Shown: piece by piece, positions 24,577-33,119 of the stretch | Position numbering within the stretch: the stretch's first letter is position 1 | How the letters are laid out: every line of letters starts with the position of its first letter | Assembly: GCF_042681825.1 (NCBI RefSeq) | Contig: NZ_JBHUGH010000002.1 | Location: 1 to 64,000, forward strand | Direction: 5' to 3' | Source of the DNA: Halodurantibacterium flavum | GTDB taxonomy: Bacteria > Pseudomonadota > Alphaproteobacteria > Rhodobacterales > Rhodobacteraceae | Length of the DNA stretch: 64,000 bases | The notes under the pieces: model-generated | The model's database searches: none | What the model saw: only the letters and a program-made list of their open reading frames with translations | What the model was told of the DNA's origin: nothing | Position numbers and translations under genes: made by a program

Positions 24577-26322
24577 ATGCAGAATTCAGGATCACGGGCG
24601 CAAGGCGACACACAGCCCGCACCCGAACAGCAAGCCGATCCGCAAACCGGGGCCGAGGCGCTTTTGCGCAGCCTCCGCCGGAACGGCGTGACCTATCTTT
24701 TCTCAAATAGCGGGACAGACTTCCCCCCGATCATCGAGGCGATGGCCCGGCTCGACCCCGAATCACAACCTGTCCCGCTGCTCGTGCCCCATGAAACGGC
24801 GGGTGTGGCGATGGCGCATGGCTATTACCTGATGACCGGCGCGCCGCAGGCGGTGATGGTCCACGTCAATGTCGGGCTTGCGAACAGCGTCATGGGCATG
24901 ATCAACGCGGCGAGCGATGACATCCCCGTCCTGATGATGTCGGGCCGCACGCCGATCACCGAAACGGGCCGCGAAGGCTGTCGCGCCACCCCCATCCAGT
25001 ATGGGCAGGAAATGTATGACCAGTCCTCGCTGGTGCGCGATGTCGCGAAATTCACCTATGAGATGCGCTATCCCGAACAGGGCGACAGCCTCGTGACCCG
25101 GGCGCTGACCCTTGCGGCCAGCGTGCCCGCGGGCCCCGTCTATCTCAGCCTGCCGCGCGAACCGCTGGGCGAGGTCATCCCGCCCACCGTCCCGCCCGCC
25201 CCCGCGCAGGTCCGGGCCGAGCCCGCCGCCCCAGACCCCGCCGCCATCGCCCGGCTTGCGGAATGGATCAGTGCCGCCCGCGCGCCCCTGATCCTGACCC
25301 AGCGGGGCGATACGGGCGGACGCAGTGCAGCGGCACTGGCGCGGCTGGCCGACCGGCACGCCATCGCGGTGGCCGAACCCTTCAGCATCCGCAACGTCAT
25401 GGCGACCGATCATCCGATGTTTCAGGGCCATGACCCGAAACCGGCCATCGCCGGCGCCGATCTCATCATCGTGCTCGACAGCGGCGTTCCCTGGATCGAG
25501 GCCACACACAGCCCCGCCCCCGGCGTGCGCGTGGCCCATATCGGCCCCGACCCGCTGTTCCGGCGGATGCCGGTGCGGGGCTATCGCAACGACCTCGCGA
25601 TCGTCGCCGATCCGGCGGCGGCGCTCGATGCGCTCGATGCCGCGCTCGGGCAACCGGGCCCCCACACGGTCGCCCGTCGCGCGAGCCTTTCCGCCCGCAG
25701 TGCCGACCGGCGCACCGCCGCCCGGGCGCAGGCGCAGGATGGCGCGACCAGCCCGATGACCGCAGAATGGCTCAGCCATTGCCTGTCGGATATCATGGAC
25801 GACCGCGCCGTGATCTTTGGCGAACTGGGCGTGGTGCCGGGCGCCATGCGGTTGAAAGGGCCGAACCGGATGTTCAACAATCCCCATTCGGGGGGCCTCG
25901 GCTGGGGATTGCCGGCGGCGCTGGGGGCACAGCTTGCCGACCGCGACCGGCTGGTGATCGCCTGTATCGGCGACGGGTCCTACATGTTCGCGAACCCCGT
26001 CGCCTGCCACCAGATCGCCGAGGCGCTGCGGCTGCCGGTCCTTACGATCATCAAGAACAACGGGATGTGGAACGCGGTGCGCCGCTCGGTCGTCAATGCC
26101 TATCCGGGGGGCGCTGCGGCGCGGATGAACACGATGCCGCTCACCTCGCTCGAACCCGCGCCGGACTATCTGATGGTGGCCGCTGCAAGCCGCGCCCATA
26201 CCGAACGGGTCACCGACGGCGCCGACCTGCCCGCAGCCCTGGACCGGGCGCTGCGCGTGATCCGCGAGGAACGGCGGCAGGCGGTGCTGGATGTGGCCAT
26301 TTCGGTTTCCGACAGGCATTAA
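24577..26322 (+). CDS. Thiamine-diphosphate-dependent enzyme (acetolactate synthase/benzoylformate decarboxylase superfamily)
   Basis: 581 residues. The ThDP-activating Glu73 is in VPHETAGVAMAHGYY, and the ThDP/Mg motif runs from G465-D-G to N494-N495. Three-domain POX-like layout: Pyr domain ~20-190, central FAD/CoA-like domain ~200-340, PP domain ~390-560. GGGGAGG precedes the ATG. The family includes carboligases and 2-oxoacid decarboxylases; nothing visible fixes the substrate. It heads a two-gene unit with a TauE-type permease, divergent from the TAXI-TRAP catabolic operon, so it likely acts on a related 2-oxoacid or aldehyde. Confidence 0.9.
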   Translation: MQNSGSRAQGDTQPAPEQQADPQTGAEALLRSLRRNGVTYLFSNSGTDFPPIIEAMARLDPESQPVPLLVPHETAGVAMAHGYYLMTGAPQAVMVHVNVGLANSVMGMINAASDDIPVLMMSGRTPITETGREGCRATPIQYGQEMYDQSSLVRDVAKFTYEMRYPEQGDSLVTRALTLAASVPAGPVYLSLPREPLGEVIPPTVPPAPAQVRAEPAAPDPAAIARLAEWISAARAPLILTQRGDTGGRSAAALARLADRHAIAVAEPFSIRNVMATDHPMFQGHDPKPAIAGADLIIVLDSGVPWIEATHSPAPGVRVAHIGPDPLFRRMPVRGYRNDLAIVADPAAALDALDAALGQPGPHTVARRASLSARSADRRTAARAQAQDGATSPMTAEWLSHCLSDIMDDRAVIFGELGVVPGAMRLKGPNRMFNNPHSGGLGWGLPAALGAQLADRDRLVIACIGDGSYMFANPVACHQIAEALRLPVLTIIKNNGMWNAVRRSVVNAYPGGAAARMNTMPLTSLEPAPDYLMVAAASRAHTERVTDGADLPAALDRALRVIREERRQAVLDVAISVSDRH

Positions 26323-26377
26323 CGCGCGGGGCATAGACGCACCCGCGCCGACGACAGAACGACCGAAAGGACACCCG

Positions 26378-27106
26378 ATGATCTGGGCCATCCTCAGCCT
26401 CGCGCTTGGCGGTATCCTCAAGGGGGCCACGGGTGCGGGGGCGCCGATCATCGCCATCCCCGCGCTGACCATGGTCTATGACGTGCGGCTGGCGGTGACG
26501 CTCATGATCCTGCCGAACCTGCTGAGCAACGTCTGGCAGGGCTGGGCCTATCGCCGCGCCGCGCTGCCGGCGGGGTTCCTGCTGCGCTTCTGCATCGCGG
26601 GCGGGCTGGGCGTGCTGGTGGGCAGCTGGATGCTCGCCTTCGTCTCGGCCGACCTCTTGTCGCTTCTGGTGGCAGTGGGGGTGATCGCCTATATCGCTAT
26701 GCGGATCATGCCGCGCAGCGCCTCGGCCACGCTCGGCTATCCGCTGGCGCGGCGGGTCGCGGGCATCGCAGGCCTTGCGGGCGGGCTCTTGCAGGGGGCG
26801 ACAGGCCTTTCGGCGCCGGTCTCGCTCAGCTTTCTGAACGCGATGCGGCTGGAACGGGCAACCTTCATCGCCACGATCTCGGCCTTTTTCGTCTGCGTCA
26901 CGGCGGTTCAGGCGCCCGCCCTTTTCGCGCTCGGCTTCCTGACCTGGGACAGGCTCCTGCTCAGCCTCGGGGCGCTGATCGTGCTCTCGGCCTTCATGCC
27001 GCTGGGGCGGTGGCTGGCGCGGCGCTGGTCGCCGCAGGTGTTCGACCGGGTGATCCTTGTGCTGCTGGGGGCAATCGCGATCCGCATCCTTGCGGGACTT
27101 GTTTAA
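26378..27106 (+). CDS. TauE/SafE-family (TSUP) membrane permease
   Basis: 242-residue membrane protein with seven to eight hydrophobic segments and the duplicated TSUP pattern: GGILKGATGAGAPIIAIPAL in the first half and AGLAGGLLQGATGLSAPVSLSFL in the second. The family exports sulfite, sulfoacetate or other small organic anions. It follows the ThDP enzyme by 55 bases with GAAAGG before the ATG, so it may export that enzyme's product or import its substrate. Direction and substrate are not inferable. Confidence 0.88.
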   Translation: MIWAILSLALGGILKGATGAGAPIIAIPALTMVYDVRLAVTLMILPNLLSNVWQGWAYRRAALPAGFLLRFCIAGGLGVLVGSWMLAFVSADLLSLLVAVGVIAYIAMRIMPRSASATLGYPLARRVAGIAGLAGGLLQGATGLSAPVSLSFLNAMRLERATFIATISAFFVCVTAVQAPALFALGFLTWDRLLLSLGALIVLSAFMPLGRWLARRWSPQVFDRVILVLLGAIAIRILAGLV

Positions 27107-27437
27107 GCAGGGCCGATCTGTCCGGACCAGCGCCCGACCGCGAGCTCCATCGCATCCGTCCCTGCCGATGTCGAGCGTGGCGCAAGCCCCGGTGATGAGG
27201 TTGAACCCTTCGCGGATTGTGCGGGCGGCTGGCTCGACCTCATGTCGCGAGCCGCTGACCCAGCCGCTGAGCGTCTAGAGCGGGGGCTCGACGGAACGGA
27301 GACGTCCTGCCGATCGCCAAGGCGTAAAAGACGGCATCATCCGCCCGCCCGATTTGAAGGGCCGGGATGAGAAGTTCAACTTCGCGCACGTCAGCCGCGT
27401 GCAGCGAGCGCGCCCGGCACGGGCTGTCCCACCGATG
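27107..27437. other. Intergenic region between convergent genes, possible gene debris
   Basis: About 330 bases between the TSUP permease and a GntR gene. No ribosome site plus recognisable product. A short stretch (27330-27400, + strand) reads DGIIRPPDLKGRDEKFNF, which looks protein-like but matches nothing I know and has no start context, so it may be a gene remnant. Confidence 0.35.
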
Positions 27438-28148
27438 TCAGCGATGGCCCAGAAGCTTGTAGGACACCGTCTCGATATGGCGCCGCATCGCAGCCTCAGC
27501 CGCAGCGGGATCCCGGTCAATGATCGCCGAGACAATGGCGTCATGTTCGTCAAAGGAATGGTGGTTTGCTGGCGGGCCGGGGCTGTCGCTGCGCGAGCGG
27601 CCCCAGACAACCGTTCTGCGGATCGTGTTCAATTCGTCGAACAGCATCGCAAGGACACGGTTCTGGGTCGCGCCGGCGATGGCGATATGCAGCTGGTTGT
27701 CCCAGTTCTCATATTTGCGCCAGGTGCCCGCCTCGCGGCAGTTACGGGCGCAAAGCTGCAATTCGTCGATATCGGCAGCCGAGGCGTTCAGCGCGGCCTC
27801 TCGTGCAAGGGCGGGTTCAAGCGTCAGCCGGGCGCGGATCACGTCGCGGGGGCTCGTCTGCTTGATGACGTTGGCCTTGGGGTCTTCCTCGGCGGTGGGG
27901 CGGGCGCCCAGAAAGGTGCCCTTGCCGACATGCCGCCAGATGCGGCCCTCGGCCTCGGCCAGGGCGAGTGCCTTGCGAAGCGCGCGGCGGGTGACGCCCA
28001 GAACCTCGACCAGTTCGCGTTCCGCGGGCAGGCGGCCCTGATCCTTGAATTCGTGCTGCGCCATGAAGGCGAGCAACTGCGTATAGGCCGCCCGCCCTTC
28101 ATCGGAAACGAATTGATCCGAGGGCGTCATGACTTCGGTAAGCGACAT
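27438..28148 (-). CDS. GntR/FadR-family transcriptional regulator
   Basis: 236 residues: N-terminal winged helix (GRLPAERELVEVLGVTRRALRKALALAEAEGRIWRHVGKGTFLG) and a C-terminal FCD ligand domain with the metal-site His residues in NWDNQLHIAIAGATQN and the late H of AAMRRHIETVS. Start ATG 28148 is preceded by AAGGAG at good spacing; the frame is open further upstream without family-like sequence. It is divergent from the FAH/VOC/oligopeptide-ABC operon and is its probable regulator. The HTH closely resembles the GntR protein at 42281. Confidence 0.92.
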   Translation of the reverse strand: MSLTEVMTPSDQFVSDEGRAAYTQLLAFMAQHEFKDQGRLPAERELVEVLGVTRRALRKALALAEAEGRIWRHVGKGTFLGARPTAEEDPKANVIKQTSPRDVIRARLTLEPALAREAALNASAADIDELQLCARNCREAGTWRKYENWDNQLHIAIAGATQNRVLAMLFDELNTIRRTVVWGRSRSDSPGPPANHHSFDEHDAIVSAIIDRDPAAAEAAMRRHIETVSYKLLGHR

Positions 28149-28233
28149 CACCCACTCCTTGAAAGCACAACTTCTGATAGCGCACATCCGAAACATAGCG
28201 GCATGTTCCGGCAATTTCCATCCGTTCCTCACC

Positions 28234-28254
28234 GGATTGGTAAAAAATCAATCC
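28234..28254. promoter_or_regulatory. Candidate GntR operator
   Basis: GGATTG (28234-28239) and CAATCC (28249-28254) form an inverted repeat around GTAAAAAAT in the AT-rich spacer between the divergent GntR and FAH genes. Further ATTGGT and ATCAAT half-sites follow at 28280-28305. A TTGACG box at 28272-28277 could be the -35 of the FAH operon. Confidence 0.4.
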
Positions 28255-28334
28255 CGTATCAATTTTATGACTTGACGTAATTGGTTCAGGAATAAAGGAT
28301 CAATCCACAAGCTCCAAACCGACGAAGGTATCCT

Positions 28335-29045
28335 ATGCGAGGCGATTCAGCCGCTTTCGGGACATATGCTGTCCCGCTTCCCCCTGTGACGACCGTTGAG
28401 GTTTCCGGCTCTGACGCCGTGTTTCCGGTGCGGCGCATCTATTGCGTCGGGCGCAACTATGCCGCCCATGCGATCGAGATGGGCCATGACCCCGACCGGG
28501 AGCCGCCGTTCTTCTTTCAGAAGAACCCGGACAACATCCTGCCGGCCGGCGCCGATTTTCCCTATCCGCCCGCGTCCGGCGATGTGCATTTCGAAGCGGA
28601 GCTTGTGATCGCACTGGGCAAGGGCGGCAAGGACATTCCGCTGGATCAGGCGCTCGACTGTGTCTTCGGCTATGGGATCGGCATCGACATGACACGGCGC
28701 GACCTGCAGGGCGAGGCAAAGAAGCTGCAGCGCCCGTGGGAGATCGGCAAGGCCTTTGAACATTCCGCCCCCTGCAGCGCGATCGTTCCCGCCAGCAAGA
28801 TCGGCCATCCGGACGCCGGCGCGATCTGGCTCGACGTGAACGGAACGCGGCGGCAGACCGGCGACCTGAACCAGATGATCTGGAAAACGCCCGAGATCAT
28901 TTCCTACCTCTCGGGGCTTTTCACGCTGGCGCCGGGCGACCTGATCTATTCCGGCACCCCTTCAGGTGTCGGAGCCATCGAGCGCGGCGATGTCATGCTC
29001 GCCCATGTGGACGGCATCGGCGAACTTCAGGTTCGCGTCGTCTGA
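28335..29045 (+). CDS. Fumarylacetoacetate-hydrolase-family protein (fumarylpyruvate hydrolase-like)
   Basis: 236-residue FAH-fold enzyme. IYCVGRNYAAHAIEMG opens the catalytic domain, FFFQKNPDNI gives the substrate lysine, HFEAELVIALGK carries the metal-binding E-x-E, and GYGIGIDMTRRDLQ the metal Asp region. Length and motifs match the small prokaryotic class that hydrolyses fumarylpyruvate, acylpyruvates or related ring-cleavage products. First gene of the operon after the divergent GntR gene; only a weak GAAGGT ribosome site. The exact substrate is not determined. Confidence 0.88.
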   Translation: MRGDSAAFGTYAVPLPPVTTVEVSGSDAVFPVRRIYCVGRNYAAHAIEMGHDPDREPPFFFQKNPDNILPAGADFPYPPASGDVHFEAELVIALGKGGKDIPLDQALDCVFGYGIGIDMTRRDLQGEAKKLQRPWEIGKAFEHSAPCSAIVPASKIGHPDAGAIWLDVNGTRRQTGDLNQMIWKTPEIISYLSGLFTLAPGDLIYSGTPSGVGAIERGDVMLAHVDGIGELQVRVV

Positions 29046-29068
29046 TCCCAAACCCAAAGGAGACCATC

Positions 29069-29464
29069 ATGATCATCGCCATCGACCATATCGAGCTGAT
29101 CGTCCGCGACGTGAAGAAGCATGTAGAGTTCTACGAGGCGCTCGGCTTCAAGCTGCTGAGCTGGACCGAACATCACGGCGGCTCGGCCGAGCTGCAGCTG
29201 CCGGGGGAAAACCAGCCGATCATCGAGATCCACGAGCTGCTGACCGAGGAAAACCCCGGCGTCAACCATATCTCGTTCCGGGCGCGGGACATCGAGGAAA
29301 CCTATGAGGATCTCGTGTCCAAGGGCATCAGCTTTTATCGCGACCTCCATGCCTCGCCCACGACGGGACGCAAGAACGCGCTGTTCCGCGACCCGGACGG
29401 ATGGCGGCTCCAGCTGAGCAGCGAAAAGCGGGTCGATTACGTCAAGACCGCTGACAAGACCTGA
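29069..29464 (+). CDS. VOC-family protein (glyoxalase/dioxygenase fold)
   Basis: 131 residues with the paired beta-alpha-beta-beta-beta modules of the vicinal-oxygen-chelate fold: IDHIELIVRDVKKHVEFYEALGFKLL in the first half and NHISFRARDIEETYEDLVSKG through FRDPDGWRLQL in the second. His7 (IDHIEL), the second-module His and the late Glu/Gln positions could bind a metal. AAAGGAGA precedes the ATG 23 bases after the FAH stop. With FAH it suggests breakdown of a small oxo-acid, but VOC functions are too diverse to name. Confidence 0.85.
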   Translation: MIIAIDHIELIVRDVKKHVEFYEALGFKLLSWTEHHGGSAELQLPGENQPIIEIHELLTEENPGVNHISFRARDIEETYEDLVSKGISFYRDLHASPTTGRKNALFRDPDGWRLQLSSEKRVDYVKTADKT

Positions 29465-29491
29465 GGCAACAGGCAGAACGGGGATGCAGCC

Positions 29492-30463
29492 ATGAACGAC
29501 GTCATCGACATAAAGGGGCTGCACACCTACTTTTCCACGCCGCGCGGAACGGTCAAATCCGTGCGCGGCGTGGACCTGCGGATCGGGCAGGGGGAAATCG
29601 TCGGGCTGGTGGGCGAATCCGGGTCGGGGAAAAGCGTCACGGCCCACTCAATCATACGGCTCTTGCCGTCGGTCGGTCATATCGCGCAGGGCGAGATACT
29701 GTTCGAGGGCATGGACCTTGCCCGCCAGCCCGAGGCTGCGTTGCGCCGGGTGCGCGGCAATGCCATCGCGATGATCTTTCAGGAACCCATGACCTCGCTC
29801 AACCCCGTGCTGCGCGTGGGCCGGCAGGTCGCCGAAGTGATCCGCCTGCATGAAAGGCTGAGCGCGCGCGAAGCGCGGGCCCGGGTGGTTGATCTTTTCC
29901 GGCAAGTGGGCATCCCGGCGCCCGAGGCGCGATACGACGCCTATCCGCATGAGATGAGCGGCGGAATGCGGCAGCGTGTGATGATCGCGATGTCGCTGGC
30001 CTGCCAGCCGCGCCTGATCATCGCGGACGAACCGACCACCGCGCTCGATGTGACGATACAGGCGCAGGTGCTCGACCTTCTGCGCAAGCTGGTGACGGAA
30101 CGGGGGTCGTCGCTGTTGATGATCACCCATGATCTGGGTGTCGTTTCGGAAACCGCAGACCGGGTGGCGGTCATGTATGCCGGTCAGATCGTCGAGACCG
30201 CCCCGGTGGATGCGTTCTTTGCCCGGCCGCTCCATCCTTACGCTGCCGCGCTGATGCAATGCGTGCCGCAGATCGACACGGGTCGTGCCGGGCGCGGGGC
30301 GCTTCCGACCATTCCGGGCACCGTTCCGGATCTGGCGGATCTTCCGCCCGGCTGTGCCTTCCAGGATCGCTGCCCGCATGTGATGGCCCGCTGCCGCAGC
30401 GAGGAACCACCTCTCGCGGTCCTGTCCGAGAACCGTCAAGCAAGGTGCTGGCTGCATGTCTGA
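29492..30463 (+). CDS. Oligopeptide/dipeptide ABC transporter ATPase (DppD type)
   Basis: 323-residue ATP-binding subunit. Walker A GESGSGKS, Q-loop MIFQEPMTSLNP, signature MSGGMRQR, Walker B LIIADEPTTALD and H-loop ITHDLGVV are all in order. The C-terminal extension with CAFQDRCPHVMARC carries the cysteine motif typical of OppD/DppD proteins, some of which bind an Fe-S cluster. It overlaps the next ATPase gene by 8 bases (ATGTCTGA). Energises the transporter of this locus at the inner membrane. Confidence 0.95.
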   Translation: MNDVIDIKGLHTYFSTPRGTVKSVRGVDLRIGQGEIVGLVGESGSGKSVTAHSIIRLLPSVGHIAQGEILFEGMDLARQPEAALRRVRGNAIAMIFQEPMTSLNPVLRVGRQVAEVIRLHERLSAREARARVVDLFRQVGIPAPEARYDAYPHEMSGGMRQRVMIAMSLACQPRLIIADEPTTALDVTIQAQVLDLLRKLVTERGSSLLMITHDLGVVSETADRVAVMYAGQIVETAPVDAFFARPLHPYAAALMQCVPQIDTGRAGRGALPTIPGTVPDLADLPPGCAFQDRCPHVMARCRSEEPPLAVLSENRQARCWLHV

Positions 30464-31442
30464 ACGACCGCTTCTCTCCGTCCGCAACCTGTCGAAGATC
30501 TTTGGCGCGCGGGCGACCGGTGTGCGCGCAGTCAACGATGTCTCTTTCGATATCGGCGCAGGCGAGACATTCGCGGTGGTCGGGGAATCCGGTTGCGGCA
30601 AAAGCACGCTGGGACGCTGCATAACGCAGCTTGAAAAACCAAGTGCGGGCGAGGTTTGGTTCGGCAAGGCCGATCTGGCGCAACTCGACAGCGCCGGGAT
30701 GCGCGCGATGCGGCGCGACATTCAGATGATCTTTCAGGACCCTTATGCCTCGCTCAATCCACGCAAGACGGTTGGCGCGACGCTGGCCGAACCGATGCGG
30801 ATACACCGGCTTTATCCGCGGGCAGAGTGGCGGCAACGGGTTGCCGAGGTCCTGGCCGAGGTCGGGTTGGCCCCCGACCACGCCGACCGGTTTCCCCACG
30901 AGTTTTCCGGCGGGCAGCGCCAGAGGATATCCATCGCCCGGGCGCTGACGCTGCGGCCCAGTCTGATCGTCGCGGATGAGGCGGTGTCGGCGCTGGATGT
31001 CTCGGTGCAGTCACAGGTGCTGAACCTGATGACCGAGCTGCAAAAGACCTATGGCATCGCCTATCTCTTCATCTCGCATGATCTTGGCGTGGTGCAGCAT
31101 GTCAGCGACCGCGTCGGCGTGATGTATCTGGGCCGCATGGTCGAGCGGGCCGAGACGGCGGCGCTCTTCCGGGCGCCGATGCATCCCTATACCCGCTCGC
31201 TCCTGTCGGCGGTTCCGAAGATGGGACGTCGCCAGAACCGGGACCGCGAGATCCTGCAGGGCGAACTGCCTTCGCCGTTGCGTCCGCCATCGGGCTGCAC
31301 GTTTCACCCGCGCTGCCCCCTTCGGCAGGACCGCTGCATGTCCGAGATACCCACCCTGAGAGAGGTGGCGCCGGGGCGCCATGTCGCCTGCCATTTCCCG
31401 CTAGCAGACCAGAAACCAGAGCCGGCGATCAACGCCGCCTAG
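30456..31442 (+). CDS. Oligopeptide/dipeptide ABC transporter ATPase (DppF type)
   Basis: 328-residue second ATP-binding subunit. Walker A GESGCGKST, Q-loop MIFQDPYASLNPRKTV, signature FSGGQRQR, Walker B LIVADEAVSALD, H-loop ISHDLGVVQHV, and the C-terminal CTFHPRCPLRQDRC cysteine motif. Forms the heterodimeric motor with the upstream DppD-like protein. Ends 45 bases before the first binding-protein gene. Confidence 0.95.
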   Translation: MSERPLLSVRNLSKIFGARATGVRAVNDVSFDIGAGETFAVVGESGCGKSTLGRCITQLEKPSAGEVWFGKADLAQLDSAGMRAMRRDIQMIFQDPYASLNPRKTVGATLAEPMRIHRLYPRAEWRQRVAEVLAEVGLAPDHADRFPHEFSGGQRQRISIARALTLRPSLIVADEAVSALDVSVQSQVLNLMTELQKTYGIAYLFISHDLGVVQHVSDRVGVMYLGRMVERAETAALFRAPMHPYTRSLLSAVPKMGRRQNRDREILQGELPSPLRPPSGCTFHPRCPLRQDRCMSEIPTLREVAPGRHVACHFPLADQKPEPAINAA

Positions 31443-31487
31443 TCCCGCGGCCCGTATGGCCGCCGCAAACAACAGGAAGGCCGAACC

Positions 31488-33083
31488 ATGAAGAACAGTT
31501 CCCCCCGACGCCTGCGCCCTTTACCGACAAGCCTTGCGGCGCTTGTCCTTGCCCTTGGCATGGCCACGGGCCAGACGGCGCAGGCCGATAATGTGCTGGT
31601 CGTCGCGATCCCCGGCGATGTTCCGGTGATCAACTCCGGCATCACGACCGATATCGCCTCAAGCCACATGTCCGGGCAGGTCTACAGCACGCTGGTGCGG
31701 CTTGATCCGCAGGGCGGTGTCATCCCCTCGCTTGCCCGGGAATGGGAGATTTCGGAAGACGGGCTGACCTATACCTTCCACCTTTACGAAGGCATCGAAT
31801 GGCATGACGGGCAGCCCTTTTCCGCCGAAGACGTGGCCTGGAGCCTCTGGAACATCAACAAGGAGTTCAACGGCCCCTCTTCCGGTCTGCTTGAAGCGGT
31901 GGAGTCGATCGAGGCGCCCGACCCGTTGACGGTGGTGTTCCACCTTGAATACCCCTATCCGCCCCTGCTGCGCGGGCTCGCATATTTCAACAGTTCGGCG
32001 ATCCTGCCGAAACATATCTACGATACGGATGTCTCGCCGCTGGAAAACCCGGCCAATCTGGCGCCCATCGGCACCGGCCCGTTCATCTTTCGGGAATATG
32101 CGCGCGGCAGCCACATCACCTTTGACCGCAATCCCGATTATCATCTCGAGGGACTGCCCCATGCCGACCGGCTGATCTTTCAGATCATCCCCAATGACAC
32201 GACGCGCGCGCTTGCCCTGCAATCGGAGCAGGTCGATTTCATTCCCTATTACGCCATGCCGCTGGGTGAGGTCGAAACGCTGCGCAACGATCCGCGCGTG
32301 GAGGTGGAATTTGCCAAGCGCATGATCGCGGGCATCTACATGGCCTTTCTCAATACGCGGCATGAAGCGCTCGGCAAGCGCGAGGTCCGGCAGGCGCTTT
32401 ACTACGCGCTCAACCGTGAAGAGATGCTGGAAAAAGCCGGGTTCGGATATGGGCGCGTCTCGGCCGGGCCGATTTCGTCGGAACAGAGGGTCTTTTACAC
32501 CGATGACGTGCCGCGCTACGACTATGACCCCGCGCGGGCCGAGGCGATGCTGGACGAGGCCGGATATCCCCGCGGTGCCGATGGCAAGCGGTTCTCGCTC
32601 CGGGTCAGCTATGACCTCAAGGAAGGGCCCATGAACAACGCGGCCCAGCTGATGCGGTCCTACTTCGCGGCCATCGGCGTCGATCTGGTGATCCAGGGCA
32701 TGGAGTCCGGCGCATGGCGCGACAGCGCCTTTACCAAATGGGATTTCGACATCACCATGGGCAGCTTTTCGACCGGCCCCGACCCTGCCGTGGGGGTGGA
32801 GCGTCTTTATGTCTGCCGTAACATCGAGCCGCTGATGGCGCGCAACGCCTCGGGCTACTGCAACCCGGAACTCGACGAGATCCTGGCAGAGGCGGGGCGT
32901 GAAGGCGACGAAGCACGGCGGGTCGAGCTCTACCATCAGGTCCAGACCATCCTGGCCGAAGACGCCCCGCACTGGTGGCTCTGGGACCGGTTCTATCCCA
33001 TCGCCTTCAACGCCGAACTGGACGGAATTCTCGACGATCTGACCGGTTATGGCGCGCTCGAAACGGCACGCTGGAAGGAATGA
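31488..33083 (+). CDS. ABC transporter periplasmic substrate-binding protein, family 5 (first of two)
   Basis: 531 residues with a signal peptide (basic RRLRPLPTSL, hydrophobic core, cleavage near AQA). Mature SBP_bac_5 fold: LAREWEISEDGLTYTFHLYEGIEWHDGQPFSAEDVAWSL is the family signature, and FNTS-like loops follow. AGGAAGG precedes the ATG. It is strikingly similar along its length to the next gene (shared ITT(D/E)I, PIGTGPF-type and GYCNPELDEIL segments), so the pair is a tandem duplication. Peptide/oligopeptide-like ligand is only a family-level guess. Confidence 0.94.
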   Translation: MKNSSPRRLRPLPTSLAALVLALGMATGQTAQADNVLVVAIPGDVPVINSGITTDIASSHMSGQVYSTLVRLDPQGGVIPSLAREWEISEDGLTYTFHLYEGIEWHDGQPFSAEDVAWSLWNINKEFNGPSSGLLEAVESIEAPDPLTVVFHLEYPYPPLLRGLAYFNSSAILPKHIYDTDVSPLENPANLAPIGTGPFIFREYARGSHITFDRNPDYHLEGLPHADRLIFQIIPNDTTRALALQSEQVDFIPYYAMPLGEVETLRNDPRVEVEFAKRMIAGIYMAFLNTRHEALGKREVRQALYYALNREEMLEKAGFGYGRVSAGPISSEQRVFYTDDVPRYDYDPARAEAMLDEAGYPRGADGKRFSLRVSYDLKEGPMNNAAQLMRSYFAAIGVDLVIQGMESGAWRDSAFTKWDFDITMGSFSTGPDPAVGVERLYVCRNIEPLMARNASGYCNPELDEILAEAGREGDEARRVELYHQVQTILAEDAPHWWLWDRFYPIAFNAELDGILDDLTGYGALETARWKE

Positions 33084-33119
33084 CACTGCGCGAGTCGCGC
33101 CTCAACAGGGAGAATGAAG

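Noticed and set aside
27107..27437. Small gene between the TSUP and GntR genes
   Set aside because: No ribosome site or family-like translation; kept only as possible debris.
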